Assembly (NCBI RefSeq): GCF_000163055.2
Contig: NC_022111.1
Location: forward strand, 1,426,001 to 1,490,000
Source: Prevotella sp. oral taxon 299 str. F0039
GTDB lineage: Bacteria; Bacteroidota; Bacteroidia; Bacteroidales; Bacteroidaceae
Length of the DNA stretch: 64,000 nt
Direction: 5' to 3'
Each line of letters opens with the position of its first letter. Within the stretch, counting starts at the first letter, position 1. Positions 56,449-64,000 of this stretch are shown piece after piece. A program made the position numbers and the translations under genes. The notes under the pieces are model-generated. The model ran no database searches. It saw nothing but the letters and a program-made list of their open reading frames with translations, and was not told the origin of the DNA.

Positions 56449-57694
56449 ATGAGAAGTACATTTAAGATACTGTTCTATATCAACAGACAGAAAATAAAGG
56501 CAGACGGCAAGACCGCCATTCTCTGCCGTATCACCATAGACGGAAAAAGCATCGCCATTACCACAGGCGAGCAGTGCAAATCCTCCGAGTGGAATAGCCG
56601 ACAGGGACTGACAACCGACAAGAAAACCAATCAAAGAATCGGCGAGTTCAAAGAACTTGTAGAAAAGACCTATCAGGAGATATTGATAAAGGACGGAGTG
56701 GTAAGTGTGGAACTGCTTAAAAACCGTTTGCAGAGGATAGCCACCATGCCGACAACACTTCTTGCCATGAGCAAAGCAGAACTGCAATCCGTTAAAGAGT
56801 GCGTGGGCAAATCGAGAGTTGAGGGAACCTATCAGAATCTTCTCTATTCAGATAAGTTACTTACGGAATTTGTAAAGGATAAGGGAATGACGGATATAGT
56901 CATAGCCACTATAACGGAAGACTTGTTTGAAGAATACCGTTTCTATCTGAAAAGACGAGGCTTGGCATCAGCAACCATGAATCGTTATCTTTGTTGGCTG
57001 AGTAGGCTGATGTATCGTGCGGTCAGCCATAGGCTCATTCGTTGCAATCCTTTTGAGAATGCCAAGTATGAGAAAGCGGAACAGAAGATACGCTTTCTGC
57101 AAAAGAGCGATGTTGCCAAACTCATGGCATTGAGAGTAATTGATAAGGAAGCAGAACAAGCAAGGCGGATATTTATCTTCTCATGCTTTACGGGCTTGGC
57201 TATTGCTGATATGGAACATTTGCAATTTGGACACATTCAAACGGCAGCCGACGGACAGAAATATATCCGAAAAGAACGGCAGAAGACAAAGGTGGAGTTT
57301 GTTGTGCCCCTGCACCCGATAGCGGAGGCCATCATCGATCAATGTAAGGAAGAACTACCCAGCATGAAAGAAATGCAGACAGTGAAAGAAAAAGGTTGAC
57401 GACTTTATCTTTCACTGTGCTTGTAGCCGTAGCGTGATGAGTGCAAAGCTGAGCATCGTGGGAAAGGCTTGCGGTATCAGAGAACGGTTGTCCTATCATA
57501 TGGCAAGGCACACTTTCGGTACAATGAGTTTAAGTGCAGGGATACCCATCGAGAGCATTGCCAAGATGATGGGGCACGCCTCCATATCAAGCACCCAAAT
57601 CTATGCACAGGTGACGGACAATAAGATTTCTGAGGATATGGATAGGTTGATAAGGAAACATCAGACAAAGGAAACGAAGGAGGAAGCCGTATGA
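56449..57694 (+). pseudogene. Tyrosine recombinase (integrase) 2, frameshifted
   Basis: Codons from 56449 give the N-terminal, core-binding and first half of the catalytic domain (FSCFTGLAIADMEHL), ending at a TGA at 57397-57399. The catalytic remainder continues in the +1 frame: after GAAAAAGG (57388-57395) the other frame reads KVDDFIFHCACSRSVMSAKLSI, then YHMARHTFGTMSLSAGIPIESI and MMGHASISSTQIYAQV. A single-base change in the A5 run at 57389-57393 explains this; a whole gene would be about 415 residues. It could be a true lesion, a sequencing error or, less likely, recoding. The C-terminal Met at 57434 is an unlikely separate start. Confidence 0.88.
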
Positions 57695-58092
57695 ATACCT
57701 ATCACTATCAAACTAAAAAAGACCGTAGCTATTTCGAGTGGGGCGACAATATGCAAATCATTCGCAAAGGCAAAGGTAAAATCGCCATGACAGAGAGCGA
57801 ACTGGTAGATTTCTTCGGTGTAACATGGAGGAAGCTCAACCATCGTCTGCAACTTCTACTAAAAGTCTCTCCCCTGCAACCCGACGAAAGGGATACAGGG
57901 GAGCAGGAAGTCTACGTGAACGGACGACTGCGAGGTTATGCTCCGCTTTATCCACTCACAATCATCATCGCCTTGTCTTATCAATTGGACAGTACGGAAG
58001 CACACTTCTTCAGGAAACATGTATGTCAGAGATTGCAGAAACCTACATCCATAATAACACCGATATTCTTAATAGGAAAGACGGATACCTGA
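57691..58092 (+). CDS. Small element-associated protein of unknown function
   Basis: This 133-residue protein overlaps the end of the second recombinase by 4 nt (ATGA), so it is translationally coupled. Residues 20-70 contain KGKIAMTESELVDFFGVTWRKLNHRLQLLL, which looks like a small helix-turn-helix. NGRLRGYAPLYPLTIIIALSYQLDSTEAHFFRKHVCQRL follows. I do not recognise a named family; such genes accompany integrases in Bacteroidales elements. The end (TSIITPIFLIGKTDT) looks unlike the rest and may be a truncation at a junction with the cargo. Confidence 0.65.
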   Translation: MNTYHYQTKKDRSYFEWGDNMQIIRKGKGKIAMTESELVDFFGVTWRKLNHRLQLLLKVSPLQPDERDTGEQEVYVNGRLRGYAPLYPLTIIIALSYQLDSTEAHFFRKHVCQRLQKPTSIITPIFLIGKTDT

Positions 58093-58317
58093 TGATTATA
58101 TTTTCTTTTTCTTTCATTGATTATATCTTACTACATAACTACAATAAGGTATAATACGTTGAAAGAAAAAGGATTAAAAATTTTTATTGATATACGAATA
58201 TTCTTTCAATTATTTACTACGCTACTACAAAAAAAAGATTTTTATTAAAACTGAATTGACAGTGTATAAAAACTAAAAGCACAACCATGAGAATTTATAG
58301 TTTATAACACATAAACT

Positions 58318-58364
58318 AAAAGAGCCGTATCAAACCCTATAATGAGTAACGATACAGCTCTTTT
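58318..58364. terminator. Bidirectional terminator
   Basis: AAAAGAGCCGTATC (58318-58331) pairs with GATACAGCTCTTTT (58351-58364) with one mismatch. A/T tails lie on both sides, between the convergent recombinase operon and the lipoprotein gene. The rest of 58093-58465 is AT-rich with no gene. Confidence 0.82.
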
Positions 58365-58465
58365 CCTTGTTTTGAGGAGGTTAAAGTTTCTAATCAAGAA
58401 GTTCACATTCTTTTAGATGTTGGGGTTATGTCCCAATAAATATCATAAGTAATATTCTATTACAA

Positions 58466-59659
58466 CTATTTAAGCTCATGCAACATATAGGGTGCTCCGG
58501 AAACCTTTACCTTCAATTTTTCATAGCTTCCATCTTTCATGTGATAGACAAAATAACCCGTACCTTGGTCTGTTGACATGCCGAAGATGATGTCATTGCC
58601 CGACTTGCAAATGGATGCCGCCCAGCCTGTAGTTCCTGAGAAGTTCATCTTCTTGCAAGTCTTATCATAGAGATTAATCTCAAAAGGCTGGAACGATTTA
58701 TCATGAACGTAATCAGGTGGGTTGCTTGCTGCCCCAGGAATATTTAGGTATCCATAAACCTTTCCGTTTCCACCATATACCTTATTATAGGCATATGAAG
58801 TTTTACCTCCTTTTACACCATCCAGATTTACATCTGCAAGGGTAAAGCAATAAGACTTGTCAAACTCCTGTTCTCCCTTCTTAATGCGCAAGAAGCCTTC
58901 CTTTGCCCCCTTCTGATAACCGAACATTCCTACGCAATAGAAATAAATATCACCCTTCTCGTCCACAAACGGATCACCAGCAGGTGTTCCACTGGACGAC
59001 ATCGTGACGCGACTGTCACTAATAAGTTTTATTGGCTTGTCTGTTTTCGTGTCAATTAATGCAACATAGGCTCCAGTTTCGCAAGAATAAGCAGACTTCA
59101 TTTGATTCAGAGACACATATAAAATTCCATCTCTGATAACAGAGGCACACGGTTCAGGATTATTGTCACCAGAGGACTTTCCCAAGGAATAGTCGGATAA
59201 GTCTATTTCTCCTGTCTTCGTCATTGAGGATGGGTCAATAATCCACACCTTTCCTATACCAAGGCAAGAAACATATGCCTTCTTATTGGATGCGACCGTG
59301 ATGTACGTTGCCTTAGCACCACTTGGAAAAACCATAGTTGTGCCCTCTTGGACGAGATTGCCATCTTTTGGTGCATATTTGTAGAGGTGTTCCGTGTCAG
59401 TCACATATACCTTGCCACCATGCACAAATGAAAATGCACCCTTGGCAAACACCAAAGCATTGTCCGTATTGAGCGAACCAGCTGTCAAGTCTTTGAACAG
59501 ACTGACATATGTGTTCTCTCCAATATTCACGCTATGCACAAATCCTGCCTCGGACTTTGTTGGTGGCGTTGGAGGAACATCTGGAGTGTCTTTACTACAT
59601 GAGGAAAGACCTGATAACACAAGCAGCGCCGTGGCTGCGACTAAGAAATAATGTTTCAT
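58466..59659 (-). CDS. DUF4374 surface lipoprotein, XusB-like
   Basis: This 397-residue protein has a lipoprotein signal (ATALLVLSGLSSCSKD, with Cys at about 21) and a repetitive beta-rich body (GKVYVTDTEHLYKY, KVWIIDPSSMTKTGEIDLSDY, KVYGGNGKVYGYLNIPG) fitting the DUF4374 beta-propeller. In Bacteroides thetaiotaomicron a DUF4374 lipoprotein, XusB, binds siderophores of other species and works with the TonB receptor XusA. Here it is the last gene of a TetR-receptor-lipoprotein operon, so siderophore or haem capture is inferred. No PepSY reductase (XusC) lies in the operon. Confidence 0.85.
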   Translation of the reverse strand: MKHYFLVAATALLVLSGLSSCSKDTPDVPPTPPTKSEAGFVHSVNIGENTYVSLFKDLTAGSLNTDNALVFAKGAFSFVHGGKVYVTDTEHLYKYAPKDGNLVQEGTTMVFPSGAKATYITVASNKKAYVSCLGIGKVWIIDPSSMTKTGEIDLSDYSLGKSSGDNNPEPCASVIRDGILYVSLNQMKSAYSCETGAYVALIDTKTDKPIKLISDSRVTMSSSGTPAGDPFVDEKGDIYFYCVGMFGYQKGAKEGFLRIKKGEQEFDKSYCFTLADVNLDGVKGGKTSYAYNKVYGGNGKVYGYLNIPGAASNPPDYVHDKSFQPFEINLYDKTCKKMNFSGTTGWAASICKSGNDIIFGMSTDQGTGYFVYHMKDGSYEKLKVKVSGAPYMLHELK

Positions 59660-59694
59660 TTTGACTATAAATTTTTGAAATTAATAATAAGAAT

Positions 59695-62109
59695 TTACAT
59701 ACTCATAGCTCCTCCTGAGACTTTGTCTCGGAACAGATTAAAACGCAATTTGGCCTTAAAGGTTCTGCCTTGCAGTGGCATTTTGAATTCCATGTAGTTC
59801 TCTTTGTCAAAAATATTTTCGACCTCGAAACTCAGAGAAACATTGTTATGCCAAAATGACTGTTGAAGCCCTATGGTAAACACATCGTTGGAAGGAATGA
59901 TCCATTTCTTTCGTTGGTCGGGCAGTGTGCTCATTTGCCAGCCCCAATCGAATTCTCCGACATGAGAAATATCAACATAAACCCTGGACAACTCCGTCTT
60001 TCCCAACAAACCTTCAACGTGATATTCCATGCCATAGTTGTAATAGAATGAAGGTATGTTGGGAACATGCTTGTCATACGTAGGATTATCCGAACCTTTC
60101 TCATCGTTTAACCATTTTTGACGGTCTCGAATGTCCTGCAATGTAAGATTAAAGTATGCATAGACGTTTGGGGTTATATCTACCTTTAAGTCAGTATCGA
60201 AACCAAGCGTACTTGTCTTTCCTAAGTTTATGTATATGGAACGGATGTCAGCGGGGAAAAGTCTTATCATATTCTTCATATACATATAATAAAAATTTGT
60301 TTCCCATTGCACACGAGTAAGCCCCAATAGATTTCTCTTGTCCATGATGAGCCCAATGTTCAAATTATCTCCAACTTCTGGCTGAAGATTTACAGAAGGT
60401 TTGATACTCATTCCGTTTCCGAACAATTCTCCCGTATCAGGAATTCTCACATTGTGTGAAAACGAGATTTTTCCCCTCACACCTTTCCACAATTCATAGC
60501 TAAGCCCTTCGCTAAAGCCATAATACGTTTTGTTCACGTTGGTCTGTTTGGGAGCGAATACGCTTTCTGTATTGTCTTTTGACAAAGCATCGCTTGTTCT
60601 ATAGATTTTTGACTTCAGATAATAGATGCTTATTGTCAAGGAATTCTGAAAGCGATTATTAGAAGAAGCAAACAAATAACTTAGTCCGATGTTGTTTGAA
60701 GTCATTTTGCTGGGAAATGAACTGGGGTCGAAGCCAAGGTATTCATTCATACGATCGTCCTTAGGTCTATAGTCTGAGAATACGAATTGATCATTCAGAT
60801 TGAAAGTATGTCGTCCAAGTGTATATTTCAAGTTAAATTTATTTCGCAACTCAAATTGCCGGTCATGGGACTCGTTGAAAAGATTATCCTCTGTCTCCCC
60901 ATTAGCTGGCGTGACCGTCCCATTCCATTGCGTTCTTGTAGTTGCCGTATCCGTCATGTTAGAACGTATGATGGGAACAACAAGTGTGTTTTTCAGCTCC
61001 AAATCTTTGAAAATGAAATTTTTCTTCTCCATATTCAAAGTAGGCATAATATTAAGACTTTTTGTATAGGCATATCGAGAGTCAAAGTTGAGAGACTGTA
61101 TGCCTTTCTTATTCCTGTAAAAAGCACATTCCAAATCCAGTTTGTCGAAGTATTGCTTTCTAAAACCTATGCCTACATGATAGAATTCTGCGTTATAATA
61201 GTCATTGTTTCGTCTCACCTTTCTGTATTCAGAAGCAGGTAGATTAGTCTCAAACACTGGCCATGACATCATATAATTGTTCTTGGATTTGTTCTTGAAG
61301 AAAGCAATATTGAATAATATTCCAGATTTTGCAAAAAGCTTCTGGGCACTTGCAAGTGTCTTGAATGTCCCGAATGATGCCAATTCCTGCGTAAAACCCA
61401 CTAGGTCACATTCATCCTCTCGTGTCACTATGTTGATAGCACCACCAAGTCCATCACCGCCATATTCTGCAGGAACGATTCCTTTGTACACCTCTATGTA
61501 CTTAATAACATCAATCGGAATATCATTGATGTCGAAAGAACCATCTGGACTGTTTAGTGGGAAGCCGTTGATATAAACTGCCACACGCTTACCTTCCAAT
61601 CCATGGACAGATATACGCGATGCACTTCCTAATCCTCCGGTTTTTCTCACCTTGATACCTGACGTTCTAGTGAGTATTTCTTCTATTCCACTTGAGCGTC
61701 CTCGCAACTTTGATCCATCCACTACCGTTACAGCCATAGGACTTTGCCGGATATGGTTTATTTCAGCCTTTTGGGAGGAACCCCTTACCACGACTTCGTT
61801 AAGTGCGTTCGTAGATGTCTTCAAAAAAAAGTCTTTCGTGGTATTTCCTTCTGACACAACGACTTGCCTTACTCGTTTATATCCAACAAATGAAACCTCG
61901 ACAATGTATATTCCATTGGAAGGAATATCAATTTGATAATTGCCTGTTTTATCAGAAACTGTTTTCTGTTTTATATTTTTGATTGATACGTATGCTCCAG
62001 ATATCGGAAGTTTAGTTTCTTTATCTATGATTTTCCCACGTAATATATTTTGGGCAGACAAAACTGTTGTACACAAACACAGTATCGTTACGATGAATAA
62101 TCTGTTCAT
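59695..62109 (-). CDS. TonB-dependent outer-membrane receptor, XusA-like
   Basis: The ATG at 62109 starts a clean signal peptide (MNRLFIVTILCLCTTVLSAQ) and gives 804 residues. The open frame upstream to 62214 overlaps the TetR gene and starts only with TTG. Domains: a carboxypeptidase-regulatory-like repeat (RGKIIDKETKLPISGAYVSI), the plug (SPMAVTVVDGSKLRGRSS, then YGGDGLGGAINIVTRE) and a 22-strand barrel ending RTFKAKLRFNLF. It would import an iron chelate using TonB energy. TetR ends 4 nt upstream and the lipoprotein starts 35 nt downstream. Confidence 0.92.
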   Translation of the reverse strand: MNRLFIVTILCLCTTVLSAQNILRGKIIDKETKLPISGAYVSIKNIKQKTVSDKTGNYQIDIPSNGIYIVEVSFVGYKRVRQVVVSEGNTTKDFFLKTSTNALNEVVVRGSSQKAEINHIRQSPMAVTVVDGSKLRGRSSGIEEILTRTSGIKVRKTGGLGSASRISVHGLEGKRVAVYINGFPLNSPDGSFDINDIPIDVIKYIEVYKGIVPAEYGGDGLGGAINIVTREDECDLVGFTQELASFGTFKTLASAQKLFAKSGILFNIAFFKNKSKNNYMMSWPVFETNLPASEYRKVRRNNDYYNAEFYHVGIGFRKQYFDKLDLECAFYRNKKGIQSLNFDSRYAYTKSLNIMPTLNMEKKNFIFKDLELKNTLVVPIIRSNMTDTATTRTQWNGTVTPANGETEDNLFNESHDRQFELRNKFNLKYTLGRHTFNLNDQFVFSDYRPKDDRMNEYLGFDPSSFPSKMTSNNIGLSYLFASSNNRFQNSLTISIYYLKSKIYRTSDALSKDNTESVFAPKQTNVNKTYYGFSEGLSYELWKGVRGKISFSHNVRIPDTGELFGNGMSIKPSVNLQPEVGDNLNIGLIMDKRNLLGLTRVQWETNFYYMYMKNMIRLFPADIRSIYINLGKTSTLGFDTDLKVDITPNVYAYFNLTLQDIRDRQKWLNDEKGSDNPTYDKHVPNIPSFYYNYGMEYHVEGLLGKTELSRVYVDISHVGEFDWGWQMSTLPDQRKKWIIPSNDVFTIGLQQSFWHNNVSLSFEVENIFDKENYMEFKMPLQGRTFKAKLRFNLFRDKVSGGAMSM

Positions 62110-62113
62110 AATC

Positions 62114-62749
62114 TTATTGATTAATGAGTTCTCGCCATCCTGCTGTATTATAGCGTATATATTCAGACAAAACCTGTTTTGCCTCTTCTTTACGGATTTC
62201 TGGATTTGAGACAATCTCTCCGACGATTGTTACCCATGTAGAAGAGGAAATCCGAAAGAATAGTGACGAAACTTTTGTTTGTATTTGTGGATAGACTTTT
62301 TGCATTTGGTCAATATATTCTTTACTTATTGCAACTTGTTCTTCGATAAAATTTTCACGGAAAAATTCTACAGAAGTACCTTTTGATTCAAAGAGCAATA
62401 ACTTTAATTCTTCTTTATACAAGAAAATTATTTTAAGCGTTTCTCTTAGCAAATCTTTTTGACTTTGTATAGAGAAACGAAGTTTGTCTATTTTGTTGGG
62501 TTCTATGCGATAGGAGGACAGCCTTCCATCCAAGACAGCAAGTAAAGGCCTAAGGACAGCATAAAAAATATCATCTTTTGTCTTAAAATAATTGTATATA
62601 TTACCTAAGACAACTCCTGATTTTGCAGAAATTGTTCGCATCGAAGTTTTTCTAAAACCATTTTTAATAAATTCATTGCGGGCAGCTGTGACAATTCTGT
62701 TTCTTATATCTTCTTTTAATATTTTCATTACTATTTTATTAACGGACAT
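62114..62749 (-). CDS. TetR-family transcriptional regulator
   Basis: This 211-residue regulator has the TetR HTH at residues 17-62 (RIVTAARNEFIKNGFRKTSM, then ISAKSGVVLGNIYNYFKTKDD) and an all-helical ligand domain. Met8 at 62728 is an equally good start. It is the first gene of the operon with the TonB receptor and lipoprotein, 4 nt before the receptor start, and so probably controls them. A short palindrome AACGGACATCGTT at 62741-62753 overlaps the start and could be an operator, but this is weak. Confidence 0.9.
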   Translation of the reverse strand: MSVNKIVMKILKEDIRNRIVTAARNEFIKNGFRKTSMRTISAKSGVVLGNIYNYFKTKDDIFYAVLRPLLAVLDGRLSSYRIEPNKIDKLRFSIQSQKDLLRETLKIIFLYKEELKLLLFESKGTSVEFFRENFIEEQVAISKEYIDQMQKVYPQIQTKVSSLFFRISSSTWVTIVGEIVSNPEIRKEEAKQVLSEYIRYNTAGWRELINQ

Positions 62750-62773
62750 CGTTCAGTTTTGTTCATAAAAAAA

Positions 62774-62799
62774 AGCGTACTGTTAAAAAACAGTACGCT
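62774..62799 (-). terminator. Terminator-like hairpin before the TetR operon
   Basis: AGCGTACTGT (62774-62783) and ACAGTACGCT (62790-62799) form a perfect 10-bp stem with a 6-nt loop, followed on the minus strand by eight T. It can terminate the upstream HTH genes. Because the only good promoter for TetR lies further upstream (62860-62867), it may also act as an attenuator within the TetR leader. Confidence 0.85.
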
Positions 62800-62859
62800 C
62801 CTTTTATTGTTGCCTTTATGCGGCTGTGTGATATTTTCATCATTAATTAATTTTGGATA

Positions 62860-62867
62860 CAAAGGTA
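62860..62867 (-). promoter_or_regulatory. Candidate promoter of the TetR-receptor-lipoprotein operon
   Basis: On the minus strand TACCTTTG, about 110 nt before the TetR start and on the far side of the hairpin. No TAnnTTTG lies between the hairpin and the start codon. Confidence 0.5.
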
Positions 62868-62932
62868 TGGGAAGAATTCTATACTGGCAATACTTATTAA
62901 TAGGTATTTTTAATCGAATTATAATACTAAAT

Positions 62933-63232
62933 TCAAATGGACTTAAAATAGTAATTCTTCTCCAACATCCTTTCCAAGTCCGAAGCCTTATAGAGTATCT
63001 TCCCTGCAAATTGCGTGTAGGGAATAATCTTCCTGTCCCGATAGTCTTGCAACGTACGCGGGCTGATATACAGCCGATTGCATACTTCCTTACCTGTGAG
63101 GAAGTGCTCACCGCCAAAGAGCGGCTTGTGTGTCTGTGCTACTTCCTTAATTCTCTTGCTTACTCCGCTGATAGCGGACAGCACCACTTGCATATCGTCA
63201 GCCTCCATGTTCAAATCTCTTACCTGTTCCAT
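62933..63232 (-). CDS. Excisionase-like helix-turn-helix protein 1
   Basis: This 99-residue protein has a coiled N-terminus (residues 1-40) and a winged MerR/excisionase-type HTH: FLTGKEVCNRLYISPRTLQDYRDRKIIPYTQFAGKILYKASDLERML. Such pairs of HTH genes are standard in Bacteroidales integrative elements and act in excision or regulation. It lies 12 nt after the second HTH gene in the same operon, and the terminator-like hairpin lies downstream. Confidence 0.88.
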   Translation of the reverse strand: MEQVRDLNMEADDMQVVLSAISGVSKRIKEVAQTHKPLFGGEHFLTGKEVCNRLYISPRTLQDYRDRKIIPYTQFAGKILYKASDLERMLEKNYYFKSI

Positions 63233-63244
63233 AGTTCTCTTGTC

Positions 63245-63553
63245 TTATTTGTTGTTCTTGGATTTGTCTGTGTTTGATTTCACTGATTTGGTTTCCAATA
63301 ATCCTTCCACATCCTCACGCTTGTAATAGCACTTATGCCCGATTTGGGCAAAGGGCAAGACACCCGTATCACGATAGTGCTGCAAGGTGCGTTTGCTGAT
63401 ATTCAGCAGCTGGCACACATCGCCGTTGTGCAGCCAGTCCGTGTGCTTGCTTTTCTCTCCGAATGCCTTGTAGCAGCATTCCGCAAGGCTCAAGATTTCA
63501 TCCCGAAGCTTTGCCCAATTGGTTTCCGTAATGATGTAATAGTTCATAATCAT
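63245..63553 (-). CDS. Excisionase-like helix-turn-helix protein 2
   Basis: This 102-residue paralogue of the neighbouring HTH gene has LHNGDVCQLLNISKRTLQHYRDTGVLPFAQIGHKCYYKREDVEGLL. It is the first gene of the pair, with its own promoter. The Lys/Ser-rich tail (SVKSNTDKSKNNK) is typical of small DNA-binding proteins. Confidence 0.88.
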   Translation of the reverse strand: MIMNYYIITETNWAKLRDEILSLAECCYKAFGEKSKHTDWLHNGDVCQLLNISKRTLQHYRDTGVLPFAQIGHKCYYKREDVEGLLETKSVKSNTDKSKNNK

Positions 63554-63605
63554 ATTTTGTTATTGTTTATTGTTTGTTGTTTCAGGTCCTTCCTGTTTCC
63601 ATCGG

Positions 63606-63638
63606 CAAAGGTAATGACGTGCGTACACCTCTCAAAGC
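63606..63638 (-). promoter_or_regulatory. Promoter of the HTH gene pair
   Basis: On the minus strand TTTG (63638-63635) is followed after 21 nt by TACCTTTG (63613-63606), a good match to both Bacteroidetes elements, 53 nt before the start codon. Confidence 0.7.
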
Positions 63639-64000
63639 CGTGAAGAACAACAGGGAAGGATCGGGAAGAATGAGGAAAAAGCAATCCACATCATCGGTTC
63701 GCATTTGCGTTTTCCTGCCCCGTCTTCTTCTTTTGTTGCAAAGACAATGCAAGCGAGTACAGAGGAAAGTTCACTTATCCTTTGCCGAGCGCAGCTTGTC
63801 TTATGCAAAATTAATATCGGGCATTTCTTATTCCATCACTTTTCATTCAAGTGGCAGTTGTGGCGCTATGACAAGGACAAAAGAGACAGATTGATGTTCT
63901 TGCCACTGCACAAATGAGGTTAATAAGGTAATCAAAGCAAAAGAGTGCATCTGAAAGCAAACAACGACATCCGTATTTCTACTAACCTATCTTTCCTGTC
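63639..64000. other. Noncoding end of the window
   Basis: No convincing gene is visible. Short plus-strand frames here lack family signatures and start motifs. The stretch is probably the upstream region of the HTH operon within the element. Confidence 0.5.

Larger units (their letters stand above)
55020..64000. mobile_element. Integrative element, right end outside the window
   Basis: The region is bounded on the left by composition and content changes near 55.0 kb: no more 22-nt arrays, and richer in G and C within the recombinase and HTH genes. It holds two tyrosine recombinases in tandem, a small element-type gene, a TetR-TonB receptor-lipoprotein operon and two consecutive excisionase-like HTH genes, the usual arrangement for Bacteroides/Prevotella integrative elements. 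Conjugation genes and the other end are not in view, so integrative conjugative, mobilizable or remnant status is undetermined. The left boundary is approximate. Confidence 0.75.

Noticed and set aside
57434..57694. A separate 86-residue recombinase gene
   Set aside because: It is the C-terminal catalytic part of integrase 2 displaced by a frameshift, with no start signal of its own.
63574..63894. Plus-strand frames of 70-106 residues at the right end
   Set aside because: They lie over the promoter region of the HTH operon, lack family motifs and have no promoter in the correct direction.

Overview
The window is AT-rich chromosomal DNA from a Bacteroidales bacterium, most likely a Prevotella-type species. 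Three lines of evidence support this. Most promoters fit the Bacteroidetes -7 consensus TAnnTTTG, and few genes have a Shine-Dalgarno site. Conserved Bacteroidales neighbourhoods are present (rplM-rpsI; DUF4271-hemD-rnpA-yidD-tyrS; nadK-ABC-tlpA). Two secreted C10 (interpain/streptopain-type) proteases carry type IX secretion C-terminal domains.

Layout. 1-770: rplM-rpsI with a long leader. 1-5 kb: class I ribonucleotide reductase nrdAB. 5.2-8.6 kb: a Dna2-like nuclease-helicase. 8.7-13 kb: a small outer-membrane barrel, a YqiA-type hydrolase and an MFS transporter-GH130 phosphorylase pair. 13.4-19.7 kb: a di-iron repair protein with a Nim-like flavoprotein, an SDR, an AMP-forming acyl-CoA ligase with its XRE-cupin regulator, argR and a hotdog thioesterase. 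19.9-25.4 kb: tandem C10 proteases. 26-34.5 kb: housekeeping genes on the minus strand. 34.6-38 kb: DJ-1, YciI and a GH92 alpha-mannosidase. 38.3-44.2 kb: fumarase, M16 protease and hflX. 45-51.6 kb: a GlcNAc-use cluster (GH20, nagB, a degenerate NagB-PIG-L fusion, a NahK-like sugar kinase and a CBM9-like protein). 51.9-54.6 kb: a UvrD helicase with an inserted DnaQ exonuclease. From about 55 kb to the end: an integrative element with two tyrosine recombinases (the second frameshifted), two excisionase-like HTH genes and a TetR-TonB receptor-DUF4374 lipoprotein operon resembling the xenosiderophore system XusAB.

How the genes work together. Several separate loci fit the breakdown of host N-glycans: GH92 trims mannose, GH20 releases GlcNAc, the MFS-GH130 pair would import and phosphorolyse Man-GlcNAc, NahK/NagB handle the amino sugars, and the C10 proteases attack the protein part.

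The most unusual signal is noncoding. Nine intergenic regions each hold an array of about four degenerate units with an exact 22-nt period, built on the near-palindrome AAAAGCAATGCTTTT. They occur 3' of genes, in a divergent promoter region and inside a 3' UTR, so they are not simply terminators. I do not recognise them as a described element. Other structures worth attention are a 28-bp inverted repeat forming a long hairpin between convergent genes, a nested GGTAAC palindrome upstream of the integrase, and a terminator-like hairpin in the leader of the TetR operon.
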